Assembly: GCA_030608985.1 (NCBI GenBank)
Contig: JAUWDC010000004.1
Location: forward strand, 1-14,249
From: Desulfobia sp.
Lineage (GTDB): Bacteria > Desulfobacterota > Desulfobulbia > Desulfobulbales > SURF-16
DNA length: 14,249 nucleotides
Direction: 5' to 3'
Below, one piece after another: positions 1 to 6,221 of this stretch. The notes beneath the pieces are model-generated. The model had not been told where the DNA came from and did not search any database. It saw nothing but the letters and a program-made list of their open reading frames with translations. How positions within the stretch are numbered: the first letter of the stretch is position 1; each line of letters starts with the position of its first letter. The position numbers and the translations under genes were made by a program.

Positions 1-2
1 CC

Positions 3-2084
3 TCCGATGACGTAGGATATCTCAATATTGGCGCTGATATCACCGTACTTGGTGACGCTACCAATGGCTGTTGTAACGCCATGGCTGAAGGTAAGGTTTA
101 TATCAAGGGATCTATCGGTTCCCGTGGCCTGACCATGACCAAATGGAATCCTGAATATAAGCGCCCGGAACTCTGGGTGCTTGGTTCTGCCGGTGATACC
201 TTTGCCGAGTTCAACTGTGGCGGTACCGCTGTTATCTGTGGTGTTGATGCCAAGACTCCCAAGAATGTCCTGGGGTATCGCCCCTGTATTGGTATGGTTG
301 GCGGCACAATTTATTACCGCGGTGAAACCGATAAATCGTATTCACGTACCAGCGTCAAGGCTGTACTTCCCAGTGATGAACAGTGGCAGTGGCTGATGAC
401 CCTGATGCCGGATTATCTGAAAGCCATTGACAGGATGGATCTGTTGGAAACCTTGTCAGTGCGTGATGAATGGAAGATCCTTCAGGCCATTTCTCCCCAG
501 GAACGGGCCTTGATGTTTTCCGGCCCCATGCCCATGCACGAGTTTCGTCGGAATATCTGGGATAAAGGATTTGGTGGCGGTGATCCTCTTCGCGACCTGG
601 CCCCAGGCCTGGATCGTTCACCTATCGGCCTCATTGAGACAGGTGATCTGCGCCGCTATAAGCCATTCTGGGCCAACCAGGAATCTGCGGCACCTTGTGC
701 CTTCTACTGTCCGGTACACATCCCTACTGTTGATCGGTTGCGGCTGATGCGTGAAGGCAAGGAAAAAGAGGCCTATGATCTGGTGCTTGAGTATACGCCG
801 TTCCCTGCCTCTGTGTGTGGTGCTGTGTGTCCTAATCTCTGTATGCAGAGCTGTTCCCGCCAGGTTGTCGATCAGAGTATTGATGTGGCAATGCTTGGTC
901 GGGCTGTAAAAGATTTCCCTGCCCCTGAGGTTGCAGAATCTTTAGGAAAGAAGGTCGCAATTATTGGTGGTGGCCCTGGAGGTATGAACGCTGCCTGGCA
1001 GCTTGCCTTGCGCGGTGTTGAGGCGCATATTTTTGAGAAAGATAACAAGCTTGGCGGTAAACTGGCCCAGGTTATCCCCTGGGAGAGGCTGCCCCGTGCC
1101 ATCTGGGATTCCGAGGTTGAACGTTTCATGAAGACCCCGAACATTCACACCCATTTCGGCGTCGACATGACCAAGGACAAGTTCAACGAACTGAAGGAAG
1201 AGTATGATTATATTATTGTTGCGGTGGGTACCCATGAGCCGCGGACCATTCCTTTTCCCGGCCATGAACGAGTCATCCCGGCCCTTGATTTTCTCAAGGC
1301 AGCAAAGAGTGATACTCCACCCAGCGTAGGCAAACAGGTGGTTATCATCGGTGCTGGTAATGTCGGCTGCGATGTGGCCTGTGAATGTTATAAGCTCGGT
1401 GCCCAGGAAGTGACCCTTGTTGATATCCAGAAGCCTCTTGCCTTTGGTGAAGAGAAGAAAGCTGCAGAAGCCTTTGGAGCAAAATTCAAGTGGCCTGTGG
1501 CTACGAAAGAAGTTACCGAAGAAGGGCTGCTGGATGCGGCTGATGAACTCATCCCTGCCCAGACTGTGATCATTTCTATCGGCGATGTCCCGGCCCTTAA
1601 ATTCTTGCCCGATAGTGTTGAGGTGATGACTGTTGGTGGTGCCGGCTGGATTAAGACAGATAATTCCTGCCGTACGTCGGATAAGAAAATCTATGCAGTT
1701 GGCGATGTTGAGCGTCCCGGTCTTGCTACCAATGCGTTAGGGCACGGTAAAAATGCCGCCCACGCCATCATTGCTGAGATTAAAGGTGAAGAGTGGCAGC
1801 CGTTTGCCAAGCAGGTTGTCAATATAACAACCCTGACTCCAGCTCACTTTGATCCGGTAACATGCCCCGGCGGAACAGACATGGATGAGGCGGATCGCTG
1901 CATGAGCTGCGGATCCTGTCGTGACTGTCATTTGTGTGAGACTATCTGCCCCACAGGCGCAATCAGTCGGGAAAAACTCGGTAAAGGTGATTACAGGTAT
2001 GTATCAGATGATGACAAATGTATTGCCTGCGGTTTTTGTGCAGACACCTGCCCATGCGGTGTGTGGCTGATCAGGCCGCATTGA
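3..2084 (+). CDS. Glutamate synthase, C-terminal part: GXGXG domain + GltD-like oxidoreductase + ferredoxin domain (5' partial)
   Basis: The reading frame is open to the window edge and reads as GXGXG-domain sequence before the first ATG at 81, so the gene starts outside the window; 693 residues are visible. Counting from the first visible codon, residues 1 to about 105 are the GltB C-terminal GXGXG beta-helix. A GltD-like module follows, with its N-terminal cysteines (C232, C236, C272, C276, C280, C284), an FAD dinucleotide fold (GGGPGG, about 322-327), an NAD(P) fold (VIIGAGNVG, about 447-455) and the closing IYAVGD segment (about 563-568). The last 60 residues carry two CxxCxxCxxxCP motifs (C639/642/645/649 and C673/676/679/683). 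The family makes glutamate from glutamine and 2-oxoglutarate in the cytoplasm. Fusion of both subunits plus a ferredoxin tail suggests that ferredoxin or NAD(P)H supplies electrons (inference). A terminator lies 56 nt downstream. Confidence 0.9.
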   Translation, partial: SDDVGYLNIGADITVLGDATNGCCNAMAEGKVYIKGSIGSRGLTMTKWNPEYKRPELWVLGSAGDTFAEFNCGGTAVICGVDAKTPKNVLGYRPCIGMVGGTIYYRGETDKSYSRTSVKAVLPSDEQWQWLMTLMPDYLKAIDRMDLLETLSVRDEWKILQAISPQERALMFSGPMPMHEFRRNIWDKGFGGGDPLRDLAPGLDRSPIGLIETGDLRRYKPFWANQESAAPCAFYCPVHIPTVDRLRLMREGKEKEAYDLVLEYTPFPASVCGAVCPNLCMQSCSRQVVDQSIDVAMLGRAVKDFPAPEVAESLGKKVAIIGGGPGGMNAAWQLALRGVEAHIFEKDNKLGGKLAQVIPWERLPRAIWDSEVERFMKTPNIHTHFGVDMTKDKFNELKEEYDYIIVAVGTHEPRTIPFPGHERVIPALDFLKAAKSDTPPSVGKQVVIIGAGNVGCDVACECYKLGAQEVTLVDIQKPLAFGEEKKAAEAFGAKFKWPVATKEVTEEGLLDAADELIPAQTVIISIGDVPALKFLPDSVEVMTVGGAGWIKTDNSCRTSDKKIYAVGDVERPGLATNALGHGKNAAHAIIAEIKGEEWQPFAKQVVNITTLTPAHFDPVTCPGGTDMDEADRCMSCGSCRDCHLCETICPTGAISREKLGKGDYRYVSDDDKCIACGFCADTCPCGVWLIRPH

Positions 2085-2094
2085 TTAACAGCTA

Positions 2095-2130
2095 TTAGCT
2101 GTTAGCTTTTAGCTAAAAGCTAATAGCTAA
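2095..2130. repeat. AT-rich near-perfect palindrome built of TTAGCT units
   Basis: A 36-bp near-palindrome lies just after the glutamate synthase stop. Its inner 22 bp (2102-2123) are perfectly self-complementary. The outer TTAGCT/AGCTAA arms are separated from the core by one G/T pair, which would be a G-U wobble in RNA. More copies of TTAGCT (2094 onward) make it a short low-complexity repeat. It could form a hairpin or cruciform and protect the 3' end of the upstream mRNA, but it has no T-run of its own. Confidence 0.6.
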
Positions 2131-2139
2131 CGCCTTAAT

Positions 2140-2176
2140 AAAAAAGCCGGATTTCCTTTTGGAACTCCGGTTTTTT
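2140..2176 (+). terminator. Rho-independent terminator after the glutamate synthase gene
   Basis: An A-run is followed by a GC-containing stem (CCGGA pairing with TCCGG, extended inside by TTCC/GGAA around a TTTT loop) and then by six T's at 2171-2176. The A-run on the left arm pairs with the T-run, so the structure could also work from the opposite strand. It ends only 13 nt before the predicted ATG of the next gene. Confidence 0.85.
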
Positions 2177-2189
2177 GTTTCTAAAGTCC

Positions 2190-2912
2190 ATGAATGAACT
2201 GTACTGGATAAGCTTAATATTTTTTCTCGCCGGATTTACTCAAGGCGTCTCAGGGTTTGGTTCAGCTTTGGTGGCCATGCCCTTGCTGCTCTTGTTTATA
2301 GATGTCAAAATAGCTGTCCCGCTGTGCATGCTTAATGGCCTGGCCATTACCCTGATTCTCTCTTTTCAGCTGCGCTCGGAAATAGACTGGAAGAAGATCA
2401 TGCCGTTGTTTTTCGGTTGTCTTCCCGGCATTGTTGCTGGGACACTGTTTTTGAAAGGTGCCAATAATAATGTCATGAAGTTCCTCCTGGGACTGCTCCT
2501 TTTAGGCTATTCAGCCTATGCCCTGGTTGTTTCACCAAAGACCCGCAGGATGGGGAAGGTCTGGCCGGTTCTGGCTGGTTTCTGTACCGGTGTGATTGGC
2601 AGTGCCTTTAGTGCGGGTGGACCACCCACTATTATTTACACAACACTCACTGGCTGGAGAAAAGATGAAATAAAAGCCACTCTTTCCGTATTTTTCTTTC
2701 TCACCGGAATACTGATGGCCGCAGCTCACGCCTTATCAGGGCTTACAACAATCGCTGTCGTGAATTATTTAAAGGTCACGGTATTCTTCGTTACTGGTGG
2801 TGTCATTGCCGGTTCAATCTGCTATGGCAGGATTTCGCAAAAGGTCTATATTCGCCTTATTTTCGGTTTGCTCATTGTGATGGGATGTATGATGATAATC
2901 ACTTCATTTTAA
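2190..2912 (+). CDS. TauE/SafE-family membrane transporter (putative sulfite/organosulfonate exporter or anion permease)
   Basis: A 240-residue, very hydrophobic protein with about seven or eight membrane segments. It has the two related half-motifs typical of TauE/SafE proteins: a glycine-rich GFTQGVSGFGSALVAMPLL near the N terminus and GVIGSAFSAGGPPTIIY in the middle (about residue 130). Length fits the family. Members move small anions such as sulfite or sulfoacetate, but the substrate cannot be read from sequence. I chose ATG 2190; an in-frame TTG at 2175 lies inside the terminator T-run and is unlikely. Neither start has a convincing Shine-Dalgarno sequence. The upstream terminator ends 13 nt before the ATG, leaving no room for a separate promoter between them. 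Expression may depend on read-through or on a promoter overlapping the hairpin region (inference). Confidence 0.85.
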   Translation: MNELYWISLIFFLAGFTQGVSGFGSALVAMPLLLLFIDVKIAVPLCMLNGLAITLILSFQLRSEIDWKKIMPLFFGCLPGIVAGTLFLKGANNNVMKFLLGLLLLGYSAYALVVSPKTRRMGKVWPVLAGFCTGVIGSAFSAGGPPTIIYTTLTGWRKDEIKATLSVFFFLTGILMAAAHALSGLTTIAVVNYLKVTVFFVTGGVIAGSICYGRISQKVYIRLIFGLLIVMGCMMIITSF

Positions 2913-3095
2913 GTAACTGTTCAGCACAAGTGCCTAAAGTGCGCTTAAATTTAAAGTGCCTAAAGTTTCGGAAGTTAATCTGATCAGATATTTCCTTAAC
3001 TTAAGGCACTTTAGTGCACTTTAAACTTTAAGTACTTTGTTGAAACAACTCTGCATAGTTATTTTACCAATTAATAGCCACACCTGAACAGTTAC
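2913..3095. repeat. MITE/REP-like 183-bp element with 12-bp terminal inverted repeats
   Basis: GTAACTGTTCAG at 2913-2924 is repeated exactly inverted at 3084-3095. Inside are several copies of the phrase AAGTGCCTAAAGT on the left and its complement on the right: 2953-2967 pairs with 2998-3012 with one mismatch. A perfect 12-bp palindrome sits near the centre (2978-2989), so most of the left 115 bp can fold into a long imperfect hairpin. The element starts directly after the stop codon of the exporter gene and ends 5 nt before the stop of the convergent TrpD-like gene. No ORF or transposase is inside and no clear target-site duplication was seen. Confidence 0.55.
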
Positions 3096-3100
3096 CCATC

Positions 3101-4213
3101 TTAATTGATTCTCTCAAGGAGTGATTCCAGTTTCCTGAAACCACTGTTCCCACCTTGATAAATAATCAGTTGGCGCAGCTTTTCCAGGGCAGAACCATTG
3201 GCAATGGCTTCTTTGCATTGCGATGTCGCTTTTTTGAGGTCGTTCTCTACGCCGGCAACTTTAAGGGCTGCAGCAGCATTGACGGCAAAGAGGTCTGCCA
3301 ATGGGGTGTCATCTTTTCCTTTCAGGATATCAAGGATGGCCTCACCATTACCATCAGCCGATTCCCTGCTCGCCACTTCTTCGTAGGAACATTGTTTGAC
3401 ACCGAAATCAGCTGCTGTCACAGTATATTCTTCAATTTTTCCGTTATTGAGTTCAATGATTTTTGTCGGGCCGCAGATGGAAATTTCATCAATGCCGAGA
3501 TGTTTCTCATGCTTTTCACTCATCCCATAAGGAGACATGGCTCTTTTCGTACCGGTGTCTTTCAAGACGTCAATTAATTGGGGGCAGATATTTGCCGCAT
3601 AGGCACCGATAACAATACTGGTTGTCTTGGCGCAGGGTTTGGTGAGAGGACCAATAATGTTGAATGCAGAAGTGAAACGCATGGACTGAATCAGTCGTGC
3701 CCAGCCTGATTGAAGAAAAGCTTCACCCGGCAGATAACAGATACCATGATCTTCCAGGCATTTCTGGGCCTGGGAGAGGGGGGCGTCAATTTTCAGGCCA
3801 AAGAGCTCCAGTATGTCGGTGGCACCGGACACTCCTGTAACAAGACGTGCCCCTTTTTTGGCGATCTTCACCCCGCAGGCCGCAGCAATAAAGGAAGCCG
3901 GAGTCGAAACATTGACTGTTTTCAAAGCGTCAGAGCCAGTGCCGACAATATCACAACATTCTTCGGAAAAATCAGGGTGAATTGTAGCTGTATCATATTC
4001 ATACAATGCATCCCAGGCACCGCACAGTTCTTCTGTGGTAGGACCTTTCATGAGATGGGCCATGAGAAAGGCTCCCTGCTGCAATTCCGGCTGTTCATTC
4101 AAGATCACCTGGCGATAGAGTTCTTTGGCCTCCTTCCTGGATATATTTTCCTGGTTAGCCAGTTTCATGATCGCTTTGCCAAAGTTGCGAAGTTGGAGTT
4201 CTGTTGTTTTCAT
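3101..4213 (-). CDS. Divergent TrpD-like (anthranilate phosphoribosyltransferase family) protein
   Basis: A 370-residue protein with the TrpD fold signature: a helical N domain, a phosphoribosyl-pyrophosphate loop (GTGSD at 91-95; usually GTGGD), NVST (101-104), FNIIGPL (184-190), and the GIDEIS magnesium-site segment followed by the TVTAADFGV stretch seen in TrpD. The family transfers phosphoribose from PRPP to anthranilate in tryptophan synthesis. Here the substrate loop normally reading KHGNR is KKGAR (119-123). Both the His and the Asn that contact anthranilate in studied enzymes are therefore replaced. No other trp gene is nearby. I infer a paralogue with another acceptor or a non-tryptophan role. 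Start ATG 4213 has a plausible AAGGAA ribosome site. It lies downstream of the dehydrogenase gene on the same strand, separated by a hairpin repeat. Confidence 0.8.
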   Translation of the reverse strand: MKTTELQLRNFGKAIMKLANQENISRKEAKELYRQVILNEQPELQQGAFLMAHLMKGPTTEELCGAWDALYEYDTATIHPDFSEECCDIVGTGSDALKTVNVSTPASFIAAACGVKIAKKGARLVTGVSGATDILELFGLKIDAPLSQAQKCLEDHGICYLPGEAFLQSGWARLIQSMRFTSAFNIIGPLTKPCAKTTSIVIGAYAANICPQLIDVLKDTGTKRAMSPYGMSEKHEKHLGIDEISICGPTKIIELNNGKIEEYTVTAADFGVKQCSYEEVASRESADGNGEAILDILKGKDDTPLADLFAVNAAAALKVAGVENDLKKATSQCKEAIANGSALEKLRQLIIYQGGNSGFRKLESLLERIN

Positions 4214-4235
4214 ATTTCCTTAAGTCTTTTTTTTT

Positions 4236-4306
4236 ACCACAGAGCACACAGAGAAATCTTTTTTATTCTAGGGAGTTACCTCTGTGATCTCTGTGTGCTC
4301 TGTGGT
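4236..4306. repeat. Interspersed hairpin repeat (ACCACAGAGCACACAGAGA type)
   Basis: A perfect 19-bp inverted repeat (4236-4254 and 4288-4306) with a 33-nt spacer. The right arm reads as the CTCTGTG...CTCTGTGGTTAA phrase that, from memory, is scattered in intergenic regions of many environmental Gram-negative genomes and often creates spurious ORF tails. It lies in the 117-nt gap between the dehydrogenase stop and the TrpD-like start. On the minus strand the hairpin is followed by A's rather than T's, so it is not a canonical terminator for the dehydrogenase gene. Confidence 0.75.
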
Positions 4307-4330
4307 TAATTTATTGTTTCTACAACTTCA

Positions 4331-5299
4331 TCATAATTGAATAATAGTCTTATAGTCGTTTACGGTTAATTGTCTTTTAAGTTCAGAGCCGGTTTCGGAA
4401 AGTGGAATGACTCTGCTCACCAAGTCATCAACAGTAATTTTCTGTTCTGCCAGCACGTTCACTGCCTGGAGCATGTCTTTGGGGCAACAGCCGTAGCTGC
4501 CGACAAGAGTCTGTTCCTTCTGATGAAGAAGATTGTGGTCAAGCGTAATGATTTTTTCATCTTTGGAAAGTCCGGAAAAAAGCAGGAGTGTACCGCCAGG
4601 GTTAAGGTTTTTGAGTGCAGTATAGACTGCGTCATCGTTTGATGTGGCGATAAGGATGCAGTCTGCAGGGGTCAGTTGGTCTGCGCCGCCATCAGCTTGT
4701 GCATTGAGAAGTCTCTTGTTATTAGTGTCTAAAAGAGAAATACGGGTGGTCGGCCAAATTGAAGATGCATACCTGCTGGCGAGCCTCCCCATAACGCCGC
4801 CACCGAATATGAGCAAAGATTCCGGTCTCCTGTGAACCAGGGCCAGGGCATGTATAATGCAGGCAAGCGGTTCGGCAAAAGTCGCCTGCTCAAATGAGAC
4901 TGAATCGGGAATTTGGTAGCAGAAAACCTTTGAAAAAAGCTCGGAAGAAATCCCTATCTCAGTGGAAAAACCGCCATCAAGATGATAACCAAAAAGCTGG
5001 ATGTCCGGGCAGAGATTGGGTCTTTCGGTTGTGCAGAACCGGCATGATCCGCATGCCACAGCAGGCCAGAGTATGACCCTGTCTCCTTGGAAAAGATTCT
5101 GTCCTGGGAGATCCCGGGTGAGAACGCCGGCTATCTCATGGCCCAATACCCTGGGTAACGACATTCCGCCTGGTGGAGAATAAAAAGCTTTACGGTCTGA
5201 ATGACAGATTCCGCAAGCCTTTACCATGAGGAATGAAGTGGTGATGGGGGGGGCTGCAGTCAGGTTTGTCTGCTGGGGTGCCGTGAGGGTCAGGTTCAT
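4331..5299 (-). CDS. Zinc-type medium-chain alcohol dehydrogenase family protein
   Basis: A 322-residue MDR-family oxidoreductase, slightly shorter than the usual 340-350. Catalytic-zinc residues are visible as C29 (ACGICHSD), the GHE motif (53-55) and E143 in FAEPLAC. The structural-zinc site is CGSCRFCTTERPNLC (C83, C86, C89, C97). The NAD(P) fold is GGGVMG at 166-171. It probably oxidises an alcohol or polyol, or reduces the matching carbonyl, in the cytoplasm; the substrate is unknown. I chose ATG 5299 because an AGGAG lies 5 nt before it. The longer in-frame start at 5329 lacks a ribosome site and would overlap the preceding gene. From 5299 the gap to the upstream YkgJ-type gene is 19 nt, so the two are probably co-transcribed. 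Confidence 0.88.
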   Translation of the reverse strand: MNLTLTAPQQTNLTAAPPITTSFLMVKACGICHSDRKAFYSPPGGMSLPRVLGHEIAGVLTRDLPGQNLFQGDRVILWPAVACGSCRFCTTERPNLCPDIQLFGYHLDGGFSTEIGISSELFSKVFCYQIPDSVSFEQATFAEPLACIIHALALVHRRPESLLIFGGGVMGRLASRYASSIWPTTRISLLDTNNKRLLNAQADGGADQLTPADCILIATSNDDAVYTALKNLNPGGTLLLFSGLSKDEKIITLDHNLLHQKEQTLVGSYGCCPKDMLQAVNVLAEQKITVDDLVSRVIPLSETGSELKRQLTVNDYKTIIQL

Positions 5300-5318
5300 T
5301 CTGACTCCTGAATCCTGC

Positions 5319-5876
5319 CTATTTCCCATCTTTCAGGGATTCAGGGTTCAAAAGAATCTCGGCTAATGGCCAACGTTTGGACCCATAGACTTTGCCTCCT
5401 GCTTCTACAGAATATTGGTAGAGACTTTCCTGGAGACGGGTCAGGTTAATAGTGGGATAGGATTCACCTTTGATAAATCCGGACAGGCCGCATACGTGCC
5501 CTTCTCCGTTGATCACGGTTGGAACTCCGTATGTACGGCAGTTTACAGGTCTGGCTTGGTAACATTCACATTCGCCATTGGTGTTCAAAAGGGGACATTT
5601 GATACGTAACAGGGAAGGATCTCCCTGAGAATCAACCATTTTTTGCCACTCTTGTTGTGCTATATGCGCGCGATCAAGGATCTCTTTACGAGTGGCAGCA
5701 TCAAGTTTTTCAAAAAGAGAGAGGATATATTTTACTTCAATATAAGATACATCAAAAACAGCATTACAGCAGTCCGTACAACCCTTATAGCACTTTACTT
5801 CATCATGAAACTGTTCATGAAGTACAGTCATAGTCTGGTCAACAAATTGATATAAATGTAGAAGATTGGTAAACAT
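5319..5876 (-). CDS. YkgJ-family cysteine-cluster protein (putative zinc/iron-binding)
   Basis: A 185-residue protein with the YkgJ signature CYKGCTDCC (C29, C33, C36, C37), then C94, C103, C105, C113 in an RPVNCRTYG context, and C129. This set is typical of the family thought to bind a metal or an Fe-S cluster. Biochemical roles are poorly known; some relatives are annotated as Fe-S oxidoreductases. It has no signal peptide, so it is probably cytoplasmic. It is the first gene of a minus-strand pair with the zinc-type dehydrogenase (19-nt gap). The ATG at 5876 has no clear Shine-Dalgarno sequence. An internal ATG at residue 16 also lacks one, so the start is not firm. Confidence 0.8.
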   Translation of the reverse strand: MFTNLLHLYQFVDQTMTVLHEQFHDEVKCYKGCTDCCNAVFDVSYIEVKYILSLFEKLDAATRKEILDRAHIAQQEWQKMVDSQGDPSLLRIKCPLLNTNGECECYQARPVNCRTYGVPTVINGEGHVCGLSGFIKGESYPTINLTRLQESLYQYSVEAGGKVYGSKRWPLAEILLNPESLKDGK

Positions 5877-5880
5877 GTAA

Positions 5881-5916
5881 TTAGGGGTATAGGGTATAGG
5901 ATCTAACTACCCTTAA
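5881..5916. repeat. GGGTATA-rich short repeat with imperfect inverted arms
   Basis: The gap between the divergent YkgJ-type gene and the small plus-strand gene contains iterated AGGG(G)TAT units (5883-5900). The outer arms TTAGGGGTA (5881-5889) and TACCCTTAA (5908-5916) pair with one G/T position. It lies in the leader of the YkgJ-type gene. Function is unknown; it could be a low-complexity repeat or a weak hairpin. Confidence 0.35.
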
Positions 5917-5960
5917 CCGAATAATTCCAGGATGGCAAGAAACGTAATAAGAGTGTTTGG

Positions 5961-6197
5961 ATGCTGATTCTAAAATGTGCGGCCTGCAGGCGTAAGCTGT
6001 GGCGTTATGACAAGATTGGTCCGGGAGAGGTATTGCGCTGCCATAAGGCCCGTATTCAGAAAATGTATAATTCCCAGATGAATGGCCAGAAAATCCAGTG
6101 CCGCTGTGGGAAGGATATAGGAATCGATAAGGGAACTTTCTATAAAATGATCGCCAAAGCCTTTACCTATTCAGGGACCAAGAGGAGCGGAGGCTGA
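5961..6197 (+). CDS. Small cysteine-rich (zinc-ribbon-like) hypothetical protein
   Basis: A 78-residue protein with an N-terminal CAACRRK pair (C6, C9), a single cysteine in RCHKARI, and a second pair in CRCGKDIGIDKG. The two CxxC/CxC knuckles about 40 residues apart look like a small zinc ribbon. The protein is basic and has no membrane segment or signal. I recall similar short proteins with an IGIDKG...FTYSG ending as conserved hypotheticals in Desulfobacterota, but could not check. It is a lone gene, divergent from the YkgJ-type gene and convergent with the arr operon (24 nt between stops). The ribosome site is weak. Conserved-looking cysteine spacing supports it as real. Confidence 0.65.
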   Translation: MLILKCAACRRKLWRYDKIGPGEVLRCHKARIQKMYNSQMNGQKIQCRCGKDIGIDKGTFYKMIAKAFTYSGTKRSGG

Positions 6198-6221
6198 ACA
6201 CGAGGTACACTTCAATTATTT

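Noticed and set aside
2175..2189. TTG start of the exporter at 2175
   Set aside because: The codon lies inside the T-run of the terminator and adds nothing family-like; ATG 2190 directly precedes the first membrane segment.
3710..4309. A 199-codon plus-strand ORF opposite the TrpD-like gene
   Set aside because: It is antisense to a gene with clear family motifs, and its C-terminal tail is the translation of the 4236-4306 repeat, a known source of spurious proteins.
5300..5329. N-terminal extension of the zinc dehydrogenase to an ATG at 5329
   Set aside because: It has no ribosome site and overlaps the YkgJ-type gene, while ATG 5299 has AGGAG at ideal spacing.
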